NCBI GenBank assembly: GCA_023101725.1
Contig: JALJCO010007139.1
Location: forward strand, 228,501 to 292,500
Source: Atherinomorus stipes
Taxonomy: Eukaryota > Chordata > Actinopteri > Atheriniformes > Atherinidae
Length of the DNA: 64,000 nt
Direction: 5' to 3'
Shown here piece after piece: positions 51,501 through 63,230 of the stretch. The notes below the pieces were generated by a model. That model saw only the letters and a program-made list of their open reading frames with translations. It did no database searches and was not told the DNA's origin. A program made the position numbers and the translations under genes. Within the stretch, counting starts at the first letter, position 1. Each line of letters starts with the position of its first letter.

Positions 51501-54500
51501 TGATGGAGACTGATGGCATATTTTGACATTTCCGGGCTGTGTCTGATATTGAGATGACGTGTTTTCTGTGGAATATGTGCAGCAGGGCTGCTGTTTAGTT
51601 CGTATCACTTTGAGATGCTGTTCAAACTGTGATGCCAACACAGAGTTCTTTGTAACTCAGATGTTGATGTTGCACAAGCACAGCGGATTTATGCAAAAAT
51701 GATCCTGTTGACACTGTTCCTTTAAAGCTGCAAGTATCAGTGTTTGTGCCTGTGTTGTTATTCTTGTGGAATACTTCTGAAGGCTATTTACATGAATAAA
51801 TATATTCATTAAAATTCATGTCTTTATCCTGGTATAAGACTCAATTTTCTGTCTGCTTTCTAAGGAAAGACAACAATCTTGGAGGGATATAACTGTTGCT
51901 TTGACTGGTGGGATTTCACAAATGGTGAAGCTGTATCTGCATGAATGTGTTTGTGCAGAGAAGGGATGCTAACTGGACCTGGTATTAAAGTGATGTCTCA
52001 CAACACGACTGTAACAAATTGCCTCTGTCATATTTGATAAAAGCAGCACAGGTTCAAAGTACTTTGAAGGAGCGTAAAACAGTGTCAGGCCAACAGAAAA
52101 TTCTGTTATTCCCTTCATTAAGGCTCTAGCATAAACTTAAACTTTCGTTTGATAGGAAAACTTTCTCACAAAGCTTGACTGCTATTTTCTGAATGCCGAT
52201 AGGTGCCGGAGATTAGCTTAGATGAAATTTCAGTGGTGGGAGATGACGCCGAGTGTAAAGGCTCTGACTCATGCCACAATTTATTATTAACACCCTCTGC
52301 TCTCAAGCAGCTCTGACATGAATGAAAAATGGAGAGAATGAAGAGAAGGATTCACTGGCTTTTTCATGATTTATGTTGTATTTTAACACACACAGCACAC
52401 CAATTTCATGTCTAGCAAGACAATCAGATGTTAAACAAAAGCCTCAGAGACCAGTGGCTTGCATGAACCTGACTCCATGTGTTAGATGACATATGCTAAC
52501 AGTTTCATTATTTAATATCTTATAAGGTGTCCGTGTGATGAACTGCAGTACATTCACTTTCCTTTATTAATACATTCATCTGTCTCTGGATGAGCGCTGC
52601 AGGGTATCTTCTAACAACTTTGCAGTTGCAGACAGCAATAATGTGTCACCTAATGTGCGAAAAATTGTCCATCATGTTGGTAATTTCATGATTGGTTCAT
52701 CAGGAGACGGAATACTGAATTAGTTTTTAACACTATGTGACCTTGTGGAGGAAATAACAAACAGATGCTGTCTGATTAGAAGCTGCACTTAATTAATTAT
52801 TCTCTATTAAACAAATCAATTCTTGTTTATATTCCAGGCTCAACCTTGAATTCTGTCTCCGTGTCGGACAGAAAGCAAGTTAAGCTTAAAAGTCTATGAG
52901 AATATTAGACACATGTCCGTTCAGATTCAAGCATTTCGAACATGCCTTTGTCTAAAAGTTTGTTTTTTCATGTTTTACTTTTTCTTTCCTTTATGGAGTT
53001 TCACACCTGACTTCTACAGATCCTGTTGAAATAAAACAAATGATTTTCAGAAAGACTCCAGTTCACTCCTCTTTATGATGCCAGTTAATAGAACAGTATG
53101 TCTTAATGATAAAGACAATTGTCATGGATAGTAAAGCTTTTGTTTGAACAAATGAAATGATGCAGCATAATTTAAACACATTGCTTACATGAACTAAACA
53201 AACTAGCTGCTGATTACATTTGCAGTTAGCCAAGGGGTTCTGAAAAATCTAAGTAAGCTAATGAGATAACAATCTATTTTCGTCACTTTGATATTTACAG
53301 TAAGTCCCTATTTTAGATGTAGAGGGTTTACTGGGAACATTAGACATCAGTCGGGCAAACAAAGCACTTTGGAATTCAAGGTGTCCAAATGGGACCGATA
53401 TGTAAGACCGAATGTCATCTTTGTCTATGAGGTAGGAGAAAGGACTCTTTTTTTAGATCTATATCATAGTAGAATATAAAGACTGAGAAAACCCTGGGGA
53501 AAGGAAACAGTGAGCTCACTCTTTGCTGCACTTCTTTTATTCCCAGGACAGGACTGGATAGAGGTAGGAAAGGTAACAAATGCTGCATAGCTGTTTCAGT
53601 TCATTTCCTGGACGATATACAGTATGAAGGCAAATAAGTAAGAAATTTTATTTAGATAGCACCTTTCAAGAAAAAAATCACAAACACCACCCCCTTCCCT
53701 CATAAAGATAAATATAACTAAGCCAAAACAAGTTTTAAAAGATGTCTTTAGCTGCTTCTTAAGAGAGATCGCTGAGTCCACAGATCTCAGGCTGGGAGGA
53801 ACGGAGCTACAGAGGGTGGGAAGCACTGCTGCAAAGGCTCTGTCACTGTTGGTTTTCACCAGTTCACAACCAGTAGACCCCTGATCACATGATCTAAGGG
53901 GTCTGCTGGGGACATAAAGCTGCAAAAGGTCTCTGACTATGATAATTTACAGCACTGTATGCTAAAACCAGAAAATAAAAATGCATTTGGAGCCACTGCA
54001 GCTGACTTACAGTAGTGAAGGGGTGACATATGAAAACTTGGAAGATTTTGCAGCAGCTTTCTGGACAATTTGAAGACGATTCAGGATTTTTTTTTTTTTA
54101 CTTAAACATGTAAAAAGAGAGCTAGATGTGATGAAACGAAGGCTTGATTGATCATCTCCATCTCAGATTGTGACACAATGTGATTCAGCTTGGCAATATT
54201 TTTTTAAACTAGTAGAAACAAGAACAAACCAGTGATTTAATTTGAGCTTCCAAAGACAGCGAAGGGTCAAGAGTTACCTTGAGGTTCCTCATTGAGGGCT
54301 TAATAAATGAGGCAAGTGGGCCAAGACTCTGCTATCTTAGGGAGAAATCTGTCAGGGGCATAAACAACAACTTCAGTTTTTTGGAATCATTTGGTTGAAG
54401 GAAATTGTCATTCATCCAACTCCTGACAGAATCCAAACACCCAAGCAAGAGCTGTATCTTAAAAACATCCTGAGGCTTAAAAGAAATATGTGAATATTAG

Positions 54501-56488
54501 CATATATGGTAAGAAACGTCTGTAAAAGAGGCTGAAATATGCTGAGGAGGAGGCGTAAGGAGGTTGGCAAAATACTTTCTTTCAATTACAGTATATCCAT
54601 CCAATTAAATATTAATGCATAGGCAAAATCAATCTTCTCATCAGCTTCAGCTGGCTTAAATGAAGCCGGAGAAACAGTTGATATCTGACACATCTGCAGA
54701 TTTGTTTACCTGCCCAGTCATTTGTAGCTGGGATCTTGCAAAATGTGAAGCCACATTCACTTCAGAATAGCTTCACTATGTGATCTCACAGCATGACGAT
54801 TGCAAAACAATCAGGCACCAAAGCAAAACACCACAATCCAAAGTTAAGCTAAACAAATCTTTGTACATCATGCTAAATTATGCCATAGAGCTCTCCTATT
54901 TCTCTGTATCAGCAGTTGAACCATCCAATTTCCCAAAAAGCACTTCAGTCTTTTCAAGTCTAACCTCAGTAAACCAATTTCTAAAGAGAAGTTCAATCTT
55001 TGCAAATCACTGATGTACGTGAGAGAAACCCAGCTCAGTCTCAGAAAAGCCACCATTCAGATTTTGCTTTTTACCTACAAAATAGCTGACATATAAGCAA
55101 AGGTCCAGCTCCATTTATTTCAATGCAACTGTGACACGTTTGTAACTCAGTAATGAGCTCTGACAAAATCCTGGAGGCACGAAATGAAGTGCAACAGCCT
55201 GCCAAACAGACAGCTGATAAGGTGCTATGATGCAAGCATCTCCACCATTTTTAATGAGCAGGACAACAAGCACAAGCTGATTCAGTGCAACACAATCTAG
55301 AAAATCTTGTAATGGCGCTGGACAAGGTGGGTTTTAGTTACACTGACAAGTTGGTGCTAAAGCATTCATCTGGATCATTTATCTGAAAAACAAATACACA
55401 AATTTTCCTACCAGAAATTAAAATCAGCTCATTAGAATTTAGTGCATTTCATTTTCTCATTAGAGGCTGAGCTCTGACAGGGTGCTGAGATGTGAAATGG
55501 AGCCCAACAGCCCACTGAACAGACACAGTGATCTGTCGTGGTCCAATTCGAGGAGCCAGATGAGCTGTCAGAATGCGAGTTTGAGTGTGTGTGTGTGTGC
55601 GTGCACGCGTGTGCATGTGTGTGTCTAGGAGGGTGCTTGTGCGAGCTTTTTTTCCCTGATTAGTAAGCCTTAACAGCTGCAGATGACACAGAAGGAGCAA
55701 ATGGTAGAAAGGACATGGGAAGCATCTTGGAGGTTCAGGCTGCCGTCATTTAATACAAAGCAACATACATTCATTAATTAAGTCTAAACGCTTAATTTAT
55801 ATTTTTGGGATTAGGTGTATTTCAGAGAGGAGCACATTCTTACAGCAATTTAAACCTGCTAATAAACCCAATGTATAATTGTCCTGAAGATAAGAAATAC
55901 AAAGCTTCTACACTCCAAACGGTGAAAGAACCTTTCTCAGACATGGTTTTGGTTCACTAAATCCATTAATTAATGAGTACATTTCCTTGTAGATCCAGAT
56001 ATCTTTTAATCTGTGAACTTATTTCTTGGGTTTATTGGTATTTTATGGTTTGCTGATGATGGATCCAACACCTGTTTGAAGTACAAGTGAGGACAGACTT
56101 TAGTTATTGAGTGAGTGTCATCTGATTCTCAGCCATTTTTGTCTGTGTGCAGCCCTGGTGCAATATTATTCACTCTAGAATAAAGTGCTGATGCAGGCAT
56201 AAATATTTAGAGCAAATGCAATTCCATACCAAAATGGTTGTAAAAGTTGCATTGTGCCCCTGTCAGCTTTACCCATGGAGAACATTAATACAGTATGTTT
56301 GTTTTCATTTTCAGAGGCTTGCACCCAACAGAGGTTTGTTTTCAATCCAGCAAGAATCTGTTCTTCTTACCAATTGTGGTGATCACAGTCCCGGCAAAGA
56401 AGAAGGAGGAACTGAGGTCCCAGAGACTCGTCTGATTAGATAGATTTCCCGATGGATTCACTCCAGCTCGAACTGCTGAAACAACTTG
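42122..56488 (-). CDS. kcnk2: TREK-1 two-pore-domain K+ channel, exons from pore 1 to stop (N-terminus outside window)
   Basis: Plasma-membrane background K+ channel gated by stretch, lipids, heat and pH. Coding exons in transcript order: 56371-56488, 51047-51207, 47888-48083 (low end uncertain, alternatively 47873), 44414-44556, 42122-42478, with stop at 42122-42124. About 324 residues are present. Seen in order: extracellular cap end with N-glycosylation motifs (NLS, NQT), pore 1 TTIGFGN, TM2 and TM3, pore 2 [10 protein letters not shown]4 ([11 protein letters not shown]), then the cytosolic tail with [11 protein letters not shown] and RRRLSV, the PKA-type serine site. The tail end ([19 protein letters not shown]) matches TREK-1 rather than TREK-2 (KCNK10) or TRAAK. 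The exon with the N-terminus and TM1 (expected MKWKTV-like start) was not found up to 64000, so the upstream intron exceeds 7.5 kb. The splice donor after pore 2 is atypical. Confidence 0.96.
42479..44413 (-). other. kcnk2 last intron
   Basis: No exon seen. About 42630-42725 resembles a teleost LINE 3' tail (tttgtaaagcactttaatac, then caaagtgctgaaca). A pyrimidine-rich block at 43570-43700 is less AT-rich than its surroundings. Confidence 0.45.
44557..47887 (-). other. kcnk2 intron between pore-2 and TM4 exons
   Basis: Noncoding. Holds a CT microsatellite at about 45470-45497 and a C homopolymer at about 45587-45600. An A run lies near 46865-46881. No exon or intact mobile element was recognised. 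Confidence 0.45.
48084..51046 (-). other. kcnk2 intron between pore-1/TM2 and TM3/pore-2 exons
   Basis: AT-rich noncoding sequence. I see no exon, mobile element or striking repeat in it. Confidence 0.4.
51208..56370 (-). other. Large kcnk2 intron between the two halves of pore 1
   Basis: The intron interrupts the codon for the second Gly of TTIG-GFG. It contains a degraded LINE-like repeat (about 53620-54450), a diverged direct duplication (55154-55218 and 55470-55533) and a GT-rich microsatellite at about 55585-55627. No exon is seen. Confidence 0.5.
53620..54450 (-). mobile_element. Degraded LINE-like repeat
   Basis: The - strand contains [11 protein letters not shown], then [21 protein letters not shown], then KKQLKTSF. 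This is the order of the C-terminal end of the reverse-transcriptase ORF in common fish LINEs (YVPSR-LRS, RAF-APKLWNSLP, FKK-LKTHLF). The + strand start has attttatttagatagcacctt, a typical tail motif. The further upstream part diverges from that template, so the extent is approximate. No intact reverse transcriptase is encoded. Confidence 0.5.
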
Positions 56489-57059
56489 CTGCAGGGGAAG
56501 AGAAGAAAAGTTAGCATTGGTGGTGCTGCTCAGTGGGACTTTATTACAATATAGAGAGAAACTTTGGGAGTCGATGACTGTGAAGTAAACAACCAAAAAA
56601 GTCAAATAAAAATGGAAAAAGATGGGGAGCATTTGTTATTTCTATGATATGCATAATGACAACATTTGAATCCTCCACACAATTCATAGAGAACCTGTTA
56701 AAGCCACCGAGAACATTGAGCAAAAAAAACTAGATGCTTTCGTCTGATTGTGATTCCTTTGTGGTCACTTCAGTGGATACCTATCTAAAAGCTATTTTCT
56801 AGTACAACCATGGGTGGGGATGGCATATTTGTAAATTAGTCACTTCAATAGACACTAGTGAGTCATCCAATATGCTCCCACGCACTGAAGAACAAATAAA
56901 CATATATAATTTAACATATTTGCTCACATTGTAATTACCAAGTTCACCTCAGTGATAAACAGGGAAAGAATATGATACAGCTATAGCTTTTTTACAAAAT
57001 TTACATAAGAGAAACATGATAATACATTATTTCATTAATATTTTTTAAGAATAGATAGA
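56489..57059 (-). other. kcnk2 upstream intron, near part
   Basis: AT-rich sequence 5' (in transcript sense) of the first kcnk2 exon present. No further kcnk2 exon and no repeat were recognised. Confidence 0.4.
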
Positions 57060-57600
57060 AAATAGAAACTAGAAAAGCACTCAGAGCGCAGACCTCTGCC
57101 AAGCAGCTGAGAAGGTCCCGCCTGTGGCTTGCGGGACAAGGCGGAGTCGGATATTGGGCGGGGTCGGACGTCCAACTCTGCCCACATTACCGTTTTGAGT
57201 CGTTTATTAATATCCGTCTCCTGCAAGCCGCAGGTGGGGGTACTTGAAGCAGCTCACTTCTATTCATGAGTTTCATTTCTGCATCCTGACATCATGTGCT
57301 CAGTCCCACTGCTGCACACTTCTGCCACAAGGGGGCACTCACGCCTTATCAACAGCCTGTCCAACATGGCCTGTCTCACAATGATAGAGAATACTTCAAA
57401 ACATTCCTGGATCCAGAAGGTGATCCGGATCACCACCAAAGTTTAATGGTTCGTCCTTGGACTGAGGCCCACAGCTGGTGAAGATTTCAGGTCAATCCGT
57501 CAGGTACTTTTTCCGTAAAGTTGTTGACAGACAGACCGATGGACAGATGGACAAACCAACGCTAGCGAAAACATTACATCCTTGGTGGAGGAAAAAAGCG
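57060..57600 (+). repeat. Dispersed percomorph repeat (unclassified, non-autonomous)
   Basis: The stretch runs from agaaaagcactcagagcgca through tcctgcaagccgcaggtggg, acgccttatcaacagcctg, gatccggatcaccaccaaag and gacagacagaccgatggac to acatccttggtggag. I recognise this series of landmarks, in this order, from many percomorph genomes. It is more GC-rich than its surroundings and encodes nothing. Confidence 0.7.
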
Positions 57601-59689
57601 ACTAATAAATAGAAAGGCATCATGGTACATGTGTGTTAATTGAACATTTTAATGCTGACTGCCTTAACCCTGATGGCAAAATGCACTTCTCACAAAATAT
57701 TAAGTATATTCAGCTTTTTGTGTGTGTTGTCAGAACGTACCGTAACTTAGTTTGATTCTCCTTGAACTTTTGAAAGTTCATGACCATATGTTCAATGTTT
57801 CAGTTCTTATTGATTAAGATACATTTCTCTAAAAGGGTGATTAGCTACAAAAACAAAACACCCCCAACACAAAGAAAGAAAGACAAAAGCAGTGTCTGAA
57901 CCATGAATCAACCACTAAATAATCTGGTTCAAAGACTATATTTCAAATAGACCTTTTTATAATGTTCTCAGCTCCATTAGATCAAGATAACATCTAATGA
58001 ATGACAAGTTCTTAAAACCATGACATTTTTGTTTTATTGCATGTTTCGAGATGAAGCAATTACCTCTGCGTGATACTTAAATTACCTACACTCAAGATAT
58101 AACATCTATGTAACATCAACTTTTCCCATTTAGTGTAAATTTTACCCTAAAGTTGAACATCCTTCATTTTTTGAGAATATGTTCGGCATTATTCAACATT
58201 GTGGTGTTTGAAAGCAAGCATTTGATACCCTCATACAATTCTTAAAACCTTCACACATAAAGCCACCACAGCAGTGTTCTTAAAATCAAATCAAAGTAAA
58301 AACAGACAAAAAAAAAGATAAAACTGTTGCATGATAAATGATCAAATATTCTTCATTACCTTAATAAAATAAAACTGTGAGTTTAATGAGTAAGATTTGT
58401 TCTTTCGTGCCTCTTATGACATCTGGCCCCTCTCCCTGCAAGTCTTCATTACCTTTTCTGTAAATGCCAAATGTCCATCACTCTTAATCTTGACATCATT
58501 ACCAGCTCAGTGGTCCTCTTGTCTGAGATGTTAAAAGCTGATCAGACCGTTTCCTATTCTTATAAAACTTGCCTCTGTTCTGTCACTCTCCCTCCAGATG
58601 CAACCCATGTCATCCCCATCTCCACTTCTTCCTGATGGCAGAACTTCATTGGATCAGCTTCTAGACTCTGGGGGATCCTGTCGTGTTTATCCTTCATTGA
58701 GTCATGCTCCATTATGTCATCATCAAACATTTTTAATCTTATTCTCTGACTATCAGTTGATTTTATTCCATCATTTCAAATTGTCCCTTTTTTATCTAAC
58801 TACATCCGATGTGCTTGAATGAAAAATCTGATCAACTGAACAAAAATAAAAAGCTGCAGAACTGTCAATTCCTTTCAGTGCAGGAGTGACCTGATCTCTC
58901 CAAGTCTTTATTAAGACTGACCCAGACAAGTGAGTGCATCAGTGCAATTTACTTCAGCAAGACAAAAGGTTTTCAGGCTCAAGTGCTCTCGAGATCTCCA
59001 CAGAATCATTACAGAGACAAATGAAAGGGGAAAGCGTTGAGATATTAGGGGAGCAGCAGGCACTGCTTTAGAGCTTGTGTTAATAAATTGCAAGAGAACA
59101 GTGTGAAGACTTTATATCCCCCCCCCCCCCCCCCCCCCCCCCCCCACCCTGTGTATGTATGTATGTGTGGTTTCTCCTTTTCTTTTTATTCAAAGCCAAT
59201 AAAACATTACATTTCCAATGTGGTTTGACCAGTTAAACATGAGCAGATGTAACAATCTTAATTATTTGTGTTTGATATAAAAGAGCCTCCTGGTACAGAG
59301 TTGTGACACTGCAACAATGATACTCATAGTCAACCCACACACATGCAGTTTAGGGTCATTTGTCACACCAGGATGCAGCTGCAGTTTATCATCATTAGTA
59401 ACACTGGACTTTCACTGACCTTCAAAACTGCAATAAGATAAAACTGTAAAGACAAATGTGTGAAAGCTGATATGAACTGTACTGGAAACAGGGGGTGCAG
59501 ACAGTGATGTACAGCAATAACACAAAAGATAATTAAAGTCAGATAGCGGAGAGGTGAGTGCTGGCGTTTAACCTTCTCATCTCATGTTTGCATTAATGTG
59601 TGTTGCATAAGTATCAGCCACAAGGACCAGCACCGTGCTGCTGGGAATTACATTCATTATGAAAGACTTCACACCCCACAATGTTCAGT
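57601..59689. other. Noncoding interval with long C homopolymer
   Basis: No exon recognised. The main feature is an uninterrupted run of 28 C at 59118-59145, followed by a short GTAT repeat. The remainder is AT-rich without visible structure. Confidence 0.4.
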
Positions 59690-60168
59690 GCCAGTGCAGG
59701 AAGAGGTTTGACCAAAAATGCCCAGACCGAAATGCCTTGTTGATGTCTGATGTCAGGAGAATGGGCAGACTGGTTCCAGCTGACTGATAGAAAGGCAACA
59801 GTAACTCTGATAACCATTGGATACAAAACACAGCAGATGGGCTAAGACCACACCGGGTAACACTCCTGTCAGCAAAAACCAGAAAACTCAGGCTCTTGAT
59901 ATCACCTTTGACATTCAGATGGTAGAACATAAACAACATGTAACATGGACCCATCCTGCCTTGTGTCAATGGTTCAGGCTACTGGGGGTGTAATAGTGTT
60001 GGGGATGGCTTCTCTACACACTTTGAGCCCCTTATTACCAATTGGTAAAACACCACAGCCTATCTCAGTATTGTTGCTGACCATATTTGTCCTTTTATGA
60101 TCACAGTGTACTATCTTCTGATAGCTGCTTCCAGCATAATGCACCATGTCACAGAGCTCAAATACGGT
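59690..60168 (+). pseudogene. Tc1/mariner-like transposase remnant
   Basis: Broken + strand reading frames follow a teleost Tc1-like transposase. The readable pieces in order are NHWIQNTADGLRPHRVTLLS, HGPILPCVNGSGYWGCNSVG, then TAYLSIVADHICPFMITVYY and a degraded equivalent of the DNAPCH catalytic region (SSIMHHVTE). Frames are interrupted by stops and small indels. The 3' part, including the end of the catalytic domain and the right inverted repeat, is lost where the sequence meets the minisatellite. It is certainly inactive. The left boundary is uncertain. Confidence 0.8.
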
Positions 60169-60200
60169 GGCCCAGAAGGGTCGCAACAAAACAAAAGCCA

Positions 60201-60771
60201 CAACACCACACAATTAACCGCAACACAACCAAATTAACCGCAACACAACACAATTAACCGCAACACAACACAATTAGTCACAACACAACACAATTAGTCG
60301 CAACACAACACAATTAACCGCAACACAACCAAATTAACCGCAACACAACCAAATTAACCACAACACAACACAATTAACCGCAACACAACACAATTAACCG
60401 CAACACAACACAATTAGTCACAACACAACACAATTAACCGCAACACAACACAATTAACCACAACACAACACAATTAGTCACAACACAACACAATTAGTCG
60501 CAACACAACACAATTAACCGCAACACAACACAATTAGTCACAACACAACACAATTAGTCGCAACACAACACAATTAACCGCAACACAACACAATTAACCG
60601 CAACACAACACAATTAACCGCAACACAACACAATTAGTCACAACACAACACAATTAACCGCAACACAACACAATTAACCACAACACAACACAATTAACCG
60701 CAACACAACACAATTAACCACAACACAACACAATTAACCGCAACACAACACAATTAACCGCAACACAACAC
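60201..60771 (+). repeat. 20-bp minisatellite, 28 full copies
   Basis: Twenty-eight consecutive 20-bp units plus a partial copy, based on caacacaacacaattaaccg and kept in exact 20-base register from 60201 to 60760. Unit ends occur in four forms (aaccg, aacca, agtca, agtcg). Three units (60221, 60321, 60341) share an internal ccaaa variant, and the first unit has a private change. No indels were seen within the array. It directly follows the Tc1 remnant. Confidence 0.97.
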
Positions 60772-62440
60772 GAAAGCTGCAACGGAAGTGGGTTTTTTTT
60801 TTTTCTTTTCTTCTTCTTCTTCATTTTTAAGAATTTGCCACCGGAAATTACGTTATGACACAGGAAGTGGCCACCCACATATAGCAGTGGACTCCGTGGT
60901 TGATCCGCCTGACAGTCAGAGCGCTTATTGATCTCTGCCCAACACTCAGCTGAGCGTGGGAAAGGCGGACTGTCAAACCTCGGACCCGCGGCGGATACGG
61001 ATCAAGTCCGATAAACAGGAGATGCAGTCTTTTTTCTCCCAGCGCCACCACGTGGGGTCTCACCGTCACCTGTACGGATCCGCTGCGCATCCTGGGCGGA
61101 TCAGATTTTACGAGGCTGGAGTTAAAAAAAGAGATCACCAAAAAGACGAAGAGTAGCCCACAGCTTGTTTATTGATCTTGGTCGTCCGCGGACAAATGTA
61201 AGTATTCTAAATGTGGATTTCACTTTTATTTGAGGATGAATGACGATGTGAAAGCTTTCATGTATAATTTCTGGATCAATTTATGTGTAATTTTATTTGG
61301 ATGACATGAACGAGGAATATAAAGTTGACGTTAAGTGACGTGAATGTAGCCTACTAACGTTGTAGGTAGTTTTTGGTTATTATCCAGCTTTTGAATGATA
61401 ATTACCATAGATACTAGAGAAAGGTTACTTTTCATAACTATAAGTAATCACATCAATAATTCTGACGAAGTCTTTTCAGAACCTGATCTCTTTACGTTTT
61501 AGCTGTAACTAGCAAGATTTTAAAAACGGACTTCAAGGTTTTGCTTTGTACAGTAGTTGGATCACATATTAAATGAGTAAAGTACTTTTCTATTGGATAA
61601 AGCATCATTTTCATCAAACACTTTCACCGTTACATCAGCTGCGGTTAAGAGTTGCGAGACTTGGTGATTTAACTTATTTTCTGGTAGACAACGAGGGACA
61701 TGTCCACATGGACAATTAAGCTTCATCATCACCAGAAAAAATGTTCATTATGTTGTCGGCACAGAGGGGATGGAGACAACTTATAGACATGGCAATAACT
61801 AAGCGGGGCTGTGTGTTTGTGTGGTTTTAGATGCTGCCTGGAAGAACCACGGATGTAAAGATGCCGCAGAAGAAGGGATGATGCGCAACGCCAGCCGCCT
61901 TCAGTTTTGGCTGCGGACAGAAGTCATCCAAGGAGCTGCACCAGAAATATACTGGGACTGTTCACATTCACTGTTATACTGTAATGAACTCTATAAATAT
62001 AAAGTTTTAAAACGATACGTTGTTCCACAGTCTCATTTAATATAGTTTTTTTTTTTTGCATTATATTGTTGCCTGAAGGGCAGGGGTTAAAAATCCAGCC
62101 ATATAACCGGTCCGCACTGGACCCGCGGCTGAAGCACAGGATCATGAATGTGACCGCCGTGGATCCGGGACGAAGGTGCAGCCACAGCTTGAGGTCCGCC
62201 TGGCATCAGAAATTCCGATCAGAACGCGGATCAGCGGCGGATCGTCCCGCTGTGCAAGTGGATCCTATATGACTCCGGGGCGAATGTGACAGTGCGGATG
62301 CGCGGCGCTGTCCATTTGCTATCTGGGCAACTGTACAAACCAGATGAAAAGTCTGAGAAGCATCTGGAGAAGTAGCTAAGTAAAACACTGACGGTAAATA
62401 ACGTTTATTGATTTCGGTATACGCTCCTATAGGTGCTTTT
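60772..62440. other. GC- and CpG-rich region of unknown nature
   Basis: After a T/C-rich tract (60790-60825) the sequence becomes CpG-rich at about 60890-61195 and 62090-62320, with recurring gcggatc-type motifs. A strong donor-like AAAT-GTAAGTATT occurs at about 61199, and a possible acceptor (gtggttttag) ends at 61830, so a spliced noncoding transcript is imaginable. No ORF has family features. A non-autonomous transposon is equally possible. Confidence 0.35.
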
Positions 62441-62851
62441 GTTGGATGTAGTAATGCGGACACAGACGGTGCATTGACCACCCCAGCCGCCAGTTGCTGT
62501 AAGACAATGCTGGAAACTCGTATCAGTTCTGCATAAACATATCTCGCTCTCTCACGTAGGCCTATGGCCCCGGTCATGACGGTTTCTTTAATTTGGAATC
62601 AATTATTCCAAATTAAATGATTTGGAATAAAATTATTTTCCCTCGTGTGTGTGTGTGTGTGTGTAGGCTAGTCGTCTTTAAAATTATCCATACCCTCCAA
62701 TGAAAGAAAATGCTAAATTCACAAAACTAAAACAAAGTAATAATATTTTTTTTAAAAAATCACTTAATTATAATTAAGTTCTTTTTATTTAAATAACTAG
62801 CCTACTGTGAATTGTGAGGGTATGGATAATTTTGAAGACGACTGTATATAA

Positions 62852-62884
<33 letters not shown>

Positions 62885-63072
62885 AGAATAATTTTCTTCC
62901 AAATAATTTAATTCAAAATAATTGATTCCAAATTAAAGAAACGGTCATAACCGGGGCCACAAGCGAGAGAGCGAGATGTGTTTGCAGAACTGATACGAGT
63001 TTCCAGCATCATGCAGCAACTGGCGGCTGAGGTGGTCAATGTACCGTCTGTGTCCGCATCACTACATCCAAC
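62441..63072. repeat. Large palindrome, 258-bp arms around a 116-bp loop
   Basis: The arms 62441-62698 and 62815-63072 are imperfect reverse complements, about nine bases in ten by eye. The outermost 12 bp (gttggatgtagt and actacatccaac) are exact. A GT microsatellite in the left arm (20 nt, 62645-62664) faces an AC tract in the right arm (28 nt, 62852-62879), so the arms have diverged by slippage. The innermost paired motif is tatggataatttt with gaagacgact. No target duplication was seen. Confidence 0.9.
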
Positions 63073-63230
63073 ATGAGGTGATTCTTAATCTATGGATCAC
63101 CGCGAACATCCGGGAATTTTCGCCAAATTCGTCACATCCGGTTATGTTACAGGTGAAAACATCGCTTCGTTGCATAGGGGAGCCACTGAATTAACTGCTT
63201 CATTACTCGTCAATCTTCGTTTATTCTACT

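Noticed and set aside
42122..56488. KCNK10 (TREK-2) or KCNK4 (TRAAK) as the channel identity
   Set aside because: The C-terminal tail ([32 protein letters not shown]) matches TREK-1; TREK-2 has a longer, different tail.
60201..60771. CRISPR-like regular array
   Set aside because: Units are contiguous 20-mers with no unique spacers, in a vertebrate sequence. It is a minisatellite.
60956..61156. 66-aa ORF in the CpG-rich region as a gene
   Set aside because: No recognisable domain, biased by GC content, and no supporting start or splice context.
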